Assembly (NCBI GenBank): GCA_021784535.1
Contig: JAJYHW010000015.1
Span: 1 to 11,245 of the forward strand
Direction: 5' to 3'
Origin: a bacterium
Lineage (GTDB): Bacteria; Patescibacteriota; Microgenomatia; Levybacterales; UBA12049
Length of the DNA stretch: 11,245 bases
Part shown: in pieces, positions 6,367-10,927 of the stretch
Numbering within the stretch: position 1 is the stretch's first letter
Layout: each line of letters begins with the position of its first letter
The notes under the pieces: model-generated
The model's database searches: none
What the model saw: the letters and a program-made list of their open reading frames with translations, nothing else
What the model was told of the DNA's origin: nothing
Translations under genes and position numbers: made by a program

Positions 6367-7209
6367 CTAGATCCTGGATTCTGGGTTTATTATATAGAGA
6401 TCTTGATTGTAGCCGCCGACACCCACGAATTCCGTTTCATGATTGATAATTTTTTCAAAAGGTTTACAGGCAAAACAACCGCCTTTTTTGCAGAGATACT
6501 CTCCTTTGAGCCGTGCTTCTTTTACTTTTTTGGCAGTTTCCAATACCCTTGCATAGGCATCCTCAGGCGTGGGAAGTTTTACCTCAACCGGCTCATCATC
6601 TCGGTCAAGATACCAGTAACTTGCTTTGCTGACTTTGCGTTTCTGTAATTCATTCACCAAAAGCAAATAAATGGGTAATTGCAGTGAAAAAGCCGATTCA
6701 TCATTTTTTCCTGTTTTAAAATCAATAATATGCACTGAATCATCTTCAGGGATATATTCAAGCCAATCAATCTTGCCGCAGAGGATAATATTTTCCTCCT
6801 CTGATAAATAAAAGTTTGGGAGATCTTTTTGTATCTTGACTGCTTTGTTTTTCAGAGGTCCGGGATGATTGATGACGCGTTTGAGCATCTGAGCTCCCCG
6901 TTCTTTAACTGCTTTTTCTTCGTGTTCACTGGTAAAGCCGCCGAGTTTGCCTGATACTTTTTCCCACACAGTTTCATAGGTATCAAGAAGTGATGTGGCA
7001 AATCTTTCTTCGACGGGGATAAGGGAAAGCGCTTCAAGAACTTCATGGACTGCCTGTCCAAGAGCAAGGGAGGGATTGATGATATTGATTTTGTGTCGAG
7101 TGAGCGGGTCTTTATAGATGTTGCGAAGGTAATAGAGGCGAGGGCAATTAAGAAAGTCGCTTATCGATGAGTTGGATACCCAGACGGCAGTATATTTGTC
7201 TTGCGCCAT
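6367..7209 (-). CDS. PD-(D/E)XK superfamily nuclease, RecB/Cas4-like, with Fe-S cysteines
   Basis: A 280-aa single-domain nuclease. It shows the N-terminal SxSxxxxFxxCPRLYY motif (residues 12-27, with C22), GQAVHEVLE (51-59, H55), the catalytic core GKIDW (D148) and IIDFKTGK (161-168, D163 and K165), and QLPIY (Q177, Y181). Near the C-terminus are three cysteines, C240, C245 and C248 (CKKGGCFAC). C22 plus these three form the 4Fe-4S signature of Cas4, AddB and related nucleases. Such enzymes cut or degrade single-stranded DNA ends. No CRISPR or cas genes are in the window, so a role in DNA repair or end processing is more likely than spacer acquisition. The start at 7209 has a -10 box 6 nt upstream. 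The stop is 3 nt from the convergent secreted-protein gene, and the junction carries a tandem AGATCCT duplication (6362-6375). Confidence 0.9.
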   Translation of the reverse strand: MAQDKYTAVWVSNSSISDFLNCPRLYYLRNIYKDPLTRHKINIINPSLALGQAVHEVLEALSLIPVEERFATSLLDTYETVWEKVSGKLGGFTSEHEEKAVKERGAQMLKRVINHPGPLKNKAVKIQKDLPNFYLSEEENIILCGKIDWLEYIPEDDSVHIIDFKTGKNDESAFSLQLPIYLLLVNELQKRKVSKASYWYLDRDDEPVEVKLPTPEDAYARVLETAKKVKEARLKGEYLCKKGGCFACKPFEKIINHETEFVGVGGYNQDLYIINPESRI

Positions 7210-7215
7210 AGCAGT

Positions 7216-7224
7216 AGTATAGCA
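7216..7224 (-). promoter_or_regulatory. Extended -10 promoter of the PD-(D/E)XK nuclease gene
   Basis: Read on the minus strand: TGC TATACT, then ACTGCT, then ATG (7209). The 6-nt gap implies a leaderless transcript. No good -35 is seen, which fits an extended -10. It is one arm of a perfect 9-bp inverted repeat with 7245-7253. Confidence 0.65.
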
Positions 7225-7244
7225 GAACTGAAAATTAAAAATTA

Positions 7245-7253
7245 TGCTATACT
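7245..7253 (+). promoter_or_regulatory. Extended -10 promoter of the FKBP gene
   Basis: TGC TATACT, then GTAATA, then GTG (7260). The geometry is identical to the divergent promoter at 7216-7224. It supports GTG 7260 as a leaderless start codon. Confidence 0.65.
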
Positions 7254-7259
7254 GTAATA

Positions 7260-7613
7260 GTGGGCGATGTAAAATTAAAAATTAAGGATAGCAAAGTCGG
7301 GGCAGGCGAGGCAGTAAAGGATGGCGACCATGTTGTCATTCATTATACCGGCTGGCTTGAGGAGACGCCGGGATCAGAAAAGCCGGGGAAGAAATTTGAT
7401 AGTTCCTATGATCGCGATGAGCCGTTTGAGACCCCCATTGGCGTCGGGTATGTTATCAAAGGCTGGGATCAGGGCGTTATTGGTATGAAAGTTGGCGGCA
7501 AACGGCGTCTTATCATCCCGCATGAGCTTGGTTATGGAAAATATGGAGCAGAGCCTGATATTCCGGGTTTTGCTACACTTATCTTCGATGTAGAACTCCT
7601 CGGAATTAAATAA
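7260..7613 (+). CDS. FKBP-type peptidyl-prolyl cis-trans isomerase
   Basis: FKBPs catalyse cis-trans isomerisation of Xaa-Pro bonds and often act as folding helpers. This 117-aa cytosolic protein is a single FKBP domain of typical length. Nearly all active-site pocket residues are recognisable by comparison with human FKBP12: Y29 (VIHYTGWL), F46 and D47 (GKKFDSS), F56, V65-I66 (YVIKGWD), W69, Y92 (ELGYGKYG) and F109 (LIFDVELL). GMKVGGKRRLIIP is the conserved central strand region. The segment IPGFATL replaces the usual IPPNATL. There is no signal peptide or membrane segment, and no extra SlyD-like domain. The GTG start is chosen because it lies 6 nt after a -10 box and gives a normal N-terminus (LKIKDSKVGAG). 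A small gene follows 26 nt downstream, probably in the same transcript. Confidence 0.95.
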   Translation: MGDVKLKIKDSKVGAGEAVKDGDHVVIHYTGWLEETPGSEKPGKKFDSSYDRDEPFETPIGVGYVIKGWDQGVIGMKVGGKRRLIIPHELGYGKYGAEPDIPGFATLIFDVELLGIK

Positions 7614-7639
7614 GCGTAAAAGATAAAATGTAAAATTAA

Positions 7640-7936
7640 ATGGTGAAATACAAACAACAAGTTGCTGATATGCTGGCAGCTCATGCTGCTTTATTCAAAG
7701 AATTCAAAAAAATTCATGACGAATATGTCAAAGATCCTAGAAAATGGCAGGAGGCATTCAATGAGAAAGGGCGGGAAATTATCCCTGTTTTGGCACGATG
7801 GGAGAATAGTCTTTGTGCCAAGTCCGAATCCGGCAGGTACGGCAAATTCTCAAGCAATCTTGCTGATAAATTCCGCGAAGAGATAAGAGGTCATTTTCCA
7901 AAAATTGATTTTATCGGAATGAGAGCTAGGGACTAG
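7640..7936 (+). CDS. Small protein of unknown function, 98 aa
   Basis: The ATG lies 26 nt after the FKBP stop; the frame ends with TAG at 7934-7936. The product is predicted mostly helical and mixed-charge. It contains LFKEFKKIHDEYVKDPRKWQ, then FNEKGREIIPVLARWENSLC, and a conserved-looking SGRYGKFSSNLADKF before HFPKIDFIG. Many aromatic and charged residues are regularly spaced, and there is one Cys but no signal or membrane segment. I believe similar small proteins occur in other CPR genomes, but I know no function. It is likely co-transcribed with the FKBP gene, although a weak TAAAAT (7624-7629) stands 10 nt before its start. Its stop codon overlaps the stop of the convergent 52-aa gene. 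Confidence 0.75.
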   Translation: MVKYKQQVADMLAAHAALFKEFKKIHDEYVKDPRKWQEAFNEKGREIIPVLARWENSLCAKSESGRYGKFSSNLADKFREEIRGHFPKIDFIGMRARD

Positions 7937-8091
7937 GAGATGATGTCCAAAAGATCGATTCCCTGTTCTTCAGCGCGTTCAAGCGCTTCGTTTTCATAAC
8001 CTGCAAGATATGCATGACGCAGTTCCTGAATGAATTCTTCAGGGAAGTCGACGCTTTTTTCACGATCAGACAATTCTTCGTAATTACCCAT
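7933..8091 (-). CDS. Small acidic protein of unknown function, 52 aa
   Basis: This short minus-strand frame encodes a strongly acidic helical protein. It begins MGNYEELSDREKSVDFPEEF, then has an aromatic helix (IQELRHAYLAGYENEALERA) and ends EEQGIDLLDIIS. The composition and heptad-like spacing look like a real protein rather than chance, and the best sigma70-type promoter in the window lies directly upstream (TTGACA, 17 nt, TAAAAT, 9 nt to ATG). No Shine-Dalgarno is present; the transcript would be nearly leaderless. Its stop (CTA at 7933-7935 on the plus strand) overlaps the stop of the convergent 98-aa gene by 3 nt. No family is recognised. It could be a small regulator or antitoxin-like protein, but no partner gene is visible. 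Confidence 0.7.
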   Translation of the reverse strand: MGNYEELSDREKSVDFPEEFIQELRHAYLAGYENEALERAEEQGIDLLDIIS

Positions 8092-8100
8092 AAGATGATG

Positions 8101-8129
8101 ATTTTACTATAAGCTTTTTGTTTTGTCAA
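8101..8129 (-). promoter_or_regulatory. Consensus promoter of the 52-aa gene
   Basis: On the minus strand a perfect TTGACA (8129-8124), exactly 17 nt of spacer, and TAAAAT (8106-8101). The ATG at 8091 starts 9 nt later. An overlapping alternative -10 (TATAGT, 8111-8106) would leave only 12 nt to the -35 and is less likely. Confidence 0.7.
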
Positions 8130-8162
8130 CTGTATTTCTCAATTACTAAGTGGAATGCATTG

Positions 8163-8249
8163 TTAATTGATGGCGCTATGAAGTTGATCATTATGTATGG
8201 CAAAAATCTTCTGCTGTTTTGTTGACAGGTATTTTTTTAAATAATTCAT
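8163..8249 (-). CDS. Possible 28-aa micropeptide
   Basis: In the 209-nt gap between the 52-aa gene and tspO, a minus-strand frame reads MNYLKKYLSTKQQKIFAIHN and eight more residues to TAA. TATATA lies exactly 6 nt before its ATG, the same geometry as the leaderless genes nearby, but no -35 is visible. The frame is short enough to arise by chance, so it is listed as a weak candidate only. The rest of this gap shows nothing else I can support. Confidence 0.15.
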   Translation of the reverse strand: MNYLKKYLSTKQQKIFAIHNDQLHSAIN

Positions 8250-8300
8250 AATTTTTATATACGCTTTTTTTACTGTTTGGTTTTGTAGCGGCAAATATTT

Positions 8301-8765
8301 TTATTGAAAGTTTAGAATGACGATAGCTAGGTTAAGAATCGCCGCAAAGCTTACCCATGCGAGATAGGGATAGAGCAGATATGCAGCATATTTGGAAATC
8401 GGCGAAAAGCGTTTGATCGTTTGGAAAATCGCAGCCCACAAAAGAATAATGACGATAAGTCCTCCAAAAGGAAGATGCAACCCAAAAAAGACATAGGACC
8501 AAAGAAAATTTAATCCAAGTTGGGCAAAGAACATCTGCAATGCTGATATTGTTTTCTTTTTTTGACTCCAAACGATTGCAAGTGAAATTGACATCAAAAG
8601 ATACAGGAGTGTCCAGACGGGTCCGAAGATGGTATTTGGCGGGTTAAAAATCGGCTTATTAAGTATTGCATACCATGTAGAAATTGCATTAAGAGTTACC
8701 GCGCTCCCTGCTCCTGCAACCGCAAAGCAAATAATGAGAGAAAAGAATAATTTGGAAAATTTCAC
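8301..8765 (-). CDS. tspO: TspO/MBR family membrane protein
   Basis: A 154-aa protein with five hydrophobic helices, the normal size and layout for TspO/MBR (bacterial homologues of the mitochondrial translocator protein, which bind porphyrins and other hydrophobic ligands). Family motifs are all present: WY (31-32), KP (37-38), NPPNTIFGPVWTLLY (41-55), QLGLNFLWSYVFFG (82-95) and YPYLAWVSFAAILN (132-145). The ring of Trp and Pro residues lining the ligand pocket is intact. The start is GTG at 8765: it begins with a short basic N-terminus (MKFSK) before helix 1 and lies 6 nt after a -10 box. No haem-biosynthesis gene is nearby, so the ligand is open. The gene is divergent from the tRNA-dihydrouridine synthase gene. 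Confidence 0.95.
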   Translation of the reverse strand: MKFSKLFFSLIICFAVAGAGSAVTLNAISTWYAILNKPIFNPPNTIFGPVWTLLYLLMSISLAIVWSQKKKTISALQMFFAQLGLNFLWSYVFFGLHLPFGGLIVIILLWAAIFQTIKRFSPISKYAAYLLYPYLAWVSFAAILNLAIVILNFQ

Positions 8766-8771
8766 TTCTTT

Positions 8772-8800
8772 AGTATTTATGATTTTTAAAAATAAGTCAA
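8772..8800 (-). promoter_or_regulatory. Promoter of tspO (leaderless)
   Basis: Minus strand: TTGACT (8800-8795), 17-nt spacer, AATACT (8777-8772), then AAAGAA and GTG (8765). The spacing is ideal and the start codon coincides with the expected transcription start. Confidence 0.65.
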
Positions 8801-8875
8801 TAAGGCGATTTTTTTATGCATCATCAACTTAAGTTTATAGAGGTTTGTGTATCGCGTAAAAAAATTATTTTGTAG

Positions 8876-8881
8876 TATAAT
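8876..8881 (+). promoter_or_regulatory. -10 box of the tRNA-dihydrouridine synthase gene
   Basis: A perfect TATAAT lies 8 nt before the ATG at 8890, so the leader would be 0-2 nt. No clear -35 is found at 16-18 nt upstream. Confidence 0.55.
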
Positions 8882-8889
8882 CTGTCCTT

Positions 8890-9858
8890 ATGCAGTCATT
8901 TTGGCAGACATTGCCCCGACCTTTTACCGTCCTTGCTCCGCTTGACGGTGTGACGGATGTTGTTTTCCGGCAGATTGTAACAGAAATCGGTAAGCCTGAT
9001 GTGTTTTTTACAGAGTTTACTCCTTGTGATGGATTATTATCCAATGGTCGGCAGCGGGTTGAGGACAACTTGCTTTTTAGTCTTGAACAACGTCCGATTG
9101 TGGCGCAAATTTGGGGACATAAACCTGAATCGTTTTATACAACAGCTCGAGAAATCCGCGAGCGAGGTTTTGCCGGTATTGATATTAATATGGGGTGTCC
9201 TGAAAGAACGGTGATCAGAGATGGGGCATGTTCGGCATTGATCCGAACACCTGAGCTTGCAGCTGAAATTATTCAAGCGACCAAAGAAGGCGCGGGTGAT
9301 TTGCCGGTGAGCGTTAAGACGAGAATTGGATTCGGGACAATTGCTATTGAAGATTGGATCGGCTTTTTGCTTAGACAACAATTGTCTGCACTGACTGTTC
9401 ATTTGCGAACACGAGCAGAGATGTCCAAAGTTCAGGCGCATTGGGAATTGCTGTCGGAAATTGTAGCGCTTCGTAATGAAATTGCGCCTGAGACGATTCT
9501 TATCGGCAACGGTGATATTGCCTCACTTGGTGAAGTACATGAGAAATATATGCAGTATGACTGTGAAGGCTTTATGATCGGCCGGGGTGTGTTTGCCAAT
9601 CCCTGGGTGTTTAATCCGGCGATTGATTTCGCGACAGTCAGCGCGGAAGAGAAGATCAGGCTGTATTTGCATCATATTTCCTTATTTGAGCGGCAATGGA
9701 ATGGGAGAAAAAATTTTGCGCTCCTTAAAAAATTTGCCAAGACATACCTTAATAATTTTTCTGATGCTTCCATGTTGCGGGAAGAAGTGATGGCATGCAG
9801 GACAATTGCTGAGTTAAAAAATACACTAGACAAACTCCTGTCATCCCCGGTTAGATAG
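8890..9858 (+). CDS. tRNA-dihydrouridine synthase (Dus family)
   Basis: Dus enzymes are FMN/NADPH-dependent and reduce specific uridines in tRNA to dihydrouridine. The 322-aa protein has the TIM-barrel motifs in order: VLAPLDGVTD (14-23), IDINMGCPE (97-105) with catalytic C103, VSVKTRIG (140-147, K143), TVHLRTRAEM (169-178, H171), IGNGDI (205-210) and GFMIGRGVFANPW (227-239), the last two binding FMN phosphate. A C-terminal helical domain for tRNA binding follows (about 245-322). Two positions differ from the familiar consensus: HGRTR reads HLRTR, and the segment after GCP has GACSAL where GAGSAL is common. Which subfamily and which uridine it modifies cannot be read off. The ATG at 8890 follows a TATAAT by 8 nt, so the mRNA is nearly leaderless. 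Confidence 0.93.
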   Translation: MQSFWQTLPRPFTVLAPLDGVTDVVFRQIVTEIGKPDVFFTEFTPCDGLLSNGRQRVEDNLLFSLEQRPIVAQIWGHKPESFYTTAREIRERGFAGIDINMGCPERTVIRDGACSALIRTPELAAEIIQATKEGAGDLPVSVKTRIGFGTIAIEDWIGFLLRQQLSALTVHLRTRAEMSKVQAHWELLSEIVALRNEIAPETILIGNGDIASLGEVHEKYMQYDCEGFMIGRGVFANPWVFNPAIDFATVSAEEKIRLYLHHISLFERQWNGRKNFALLKKFAKTYLNNFSDASMLREEVMACRTIAELKNTLDKLLSSPVR

Positions 9859-9874
9859 AGGGTATATTGCAGAG

Positions 9875-9928
9875 ATGCATATCGTAACTGATTCTGTTAC
9901 CATTAAGCTATGCATTATTTGGGATTGA
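9875..9928 (+). CDS. Possible 17-aa leader peptide before the SemiSWEET gene
   Basis: TATATT (9863-9868) is followed after exactly 6 nt by an ATG whose frame runs 17 codons to TGA at 9926-9928, overlapping the first 19 nt of the SemiSWEET gene in another frame. If this -10 is used, the SemiSWEET transcript would begin with this short frame and the two would be coupled. No -35 is evident, so chance is a fair alternative. Confidence 0.2.
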   Translation: MHIVTDSVTIKLCIIWD

Positions 9929-10236
9929 AACATAAACATGAACGGCGGCCGGATAGCAAGAAAAAGCGGCGTTCAGCTTATATTGTATTTCTTGATAAAC
10001 TCACCTTTATCGCGGGCGTCGTCGGACCTTTTACTGTTTTACCCCAAATCTATACCATTTTTCACACACACTCTGCTGCCGGCGTTTCATTGACGACATG
10101 GATACTGCTTTTTATTGTCACTTTTCCCTGGATTTTTTATGGGATAGCTCATAAAGAAAAAAGTATTATCGTAAGTTTTATCCTCTGGGAGGTGGCGAAT
10201 CTTGCGGTGGTAACAGGGGTGATGCTCTATCGATAG
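9910..10236 (+). CDS. SemiSWEET/PQ-loop family transporter
   Basis: SemiSWEETs are three-helix proteins that dimerise to move sugars or similar small solutes across the inner membrane. The 108-aa protein has three hydrophobic helices (about 32-51, 60-79 and 86-106). It carries the PQ motif in helix 1 (VLPQIYTIF, P45-Q46), the SAAGVSLTTW turn leading into helix 2, WIFYG (74-78), and N97 in helix 3 where the family has a pocket asparagine. Unlike standard members of about 85-95 aa, it has a basic, His-containing N-terminal extension (KHKHERRPDSKKKRR, residues 7-21), which I recall from CPR homologues and which would face the cytoplasm. This supports the ATG at 9910. It lies 51 nt after the Dus gene; it could be co-transcribed or use the TATATT at 9863. 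The substrate is not predictable. Confidence 0.85.
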   Translation: MHYLGLKHKHERRPDSKKKRRSAYIVFLDKLTFIAGVVGPFTVLPQIYTIFHTHSAAGVSLTTWILLFIVTFPWIFYGIAHKEKSIIVSFILWEVANLAVVTGVMLYR

Positions 10237-10262
10237 GGCCAGGATTTATCCGGAAATAAACT

Positions 10263-10892
10263 CTAGAAAAGAAGATCATCCTCAGTGTTGGTATCATCGT
10301 ACGCCATTTTGTAATACACTTTTCGTGTGAGCTTGACATCTTTCATGCAATAGCGGCAGATATCTGCAATTCTTCCTTGTTTGAAATAATCATACACCAT
10401 AGAGCCGTCCATTTCATCTTTGGAAGTCGGGAAGCCAAATATTTTTGCCAAGGTATCGAGCTTCTGCGAGTTCTTCATATTCCAAAGTTCCCATTGCAGC
10501 ATCGTGTCATATACCGGTATATCCCGATACCGCGCGAGATTTAATTTGCGCGGTTTGACGCCGTGAATTATTGAACGTTTATAGATAAATGGAAGATCAA
10601 AACTCCAGATATTGTGCCCTACAAATCGATCAACACCCAGTGCGGATTTCCAGAATTTCTCAAGGATATCTTTTTCCTCTCCAGAAAAAGTATCTTGCTG
10701 AATAATTCCTCGCGGGCTTTCTTTGATAACTGCTATGCAGCATATCCTGCCGAAGGTTCCCTCAAAAGACGTACTGAGATGGATTGCTTCGTCTGTTTTT
10801 TCTTTATTTTTCTTTCGCAAAATTTCCAGATGCATTTCTTTATGTTCATCAGCAGAGGGAAGCGTCTCGATGTCAAAAAAGAGTTTTATCAT
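10263..10892 (-). CDS. DEDDy-type 3'-5' exonuclease (RNase H-like fold)
   Basis: A 209-aa stand-alone exonuclease domain. Exo I is FFDIETLP (5-12, D7 and E9), Exo II is VGHNIWSFDLPF (91-102, D99), and Exo III is YCMKDVKLT (181-189) with Y181 and D185. That completes the four acidic residues plus tyrosine of the DEDDy class, which removes nucleotides from 3' ends using two metal ions. It resembles the predicted PolB-like 3'-5' exonucleases more than the DnaQ proofreading subunit, which is usually DEDDh. Substrate (DNA or RNA) is not evident. The acidic C-terminus (DDTNTEDDLLF) is unusual and might dock a partner. The gene has its own -10 box 9 nt before the ATG, so it need not depend on the restriction gene upstream. 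It converges on the SemiSWEET gene with a 26-nt gap. Confidence 0.9.
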   Translation of the reverse strand: MIKLFFDIETLPSADEHKEMHLEILRKKNKEKTDEAIHLSTSFEGTFGRICCIAVIKESPRGIIQQDTFSGEEKDILEKFWKSALGVDRFVGHNIWSFDLPFIYKRSIIHGVKPRKLNLARYRDIPVYDTMLQWELWNMKNSQKLDTLAKIFGFPTSKDEMDGSMVYDYFKQGRIADICRYCMKDVKLTRKVYYKMAYDDTNTEDDLLF

Positions 10893-10901
10893 AGCGTAGG
10901 T

Positions 10902-10907
10902 ATTGTA
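10902..10907 (-). promoter_or_regulatory. -10 box of the DEDDy exonuclease gene
   Basis: Minus-strand TACAAT (10907-10902) ends 9 nt before the ATG at 10892. An overlapping TATAGT (10912-10907) stands 14 nt away. The sequence TTATAGTA-AAT is shared with the promoter of the 52-aa gene. No good -35 is seen. Confidence 0.45.
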
Positions 10908-10927
10908 CTATAAGTTGTGTATAAAAG

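Noticed and set aside
6362..6375. Tandem AGATCCT duplication at the convergent junction, as a mobile-element scar or terminator
   Set aside because: Only two 7-bp units, no flanking element, and too short a fold for a terminator; probably slippage.
7926..8129. A 67-codon minus-strand frame overlapping the 52-aa gene
   Set aside because: The neighbouring frame (7933-8091) has a protein-like acidic helix sequence and correct promoter spacing. This one has chance-like composition and would start at the -35 box.
10239..10253. CC-A-GGAT-TT-ATCC-GG hairpin between SemiSWEET and the exonuclease, as a bidirectional terminator
   Set aside because: The stem has a bulge and a 2-nt centre, and neither strand shows a T-tract after it.
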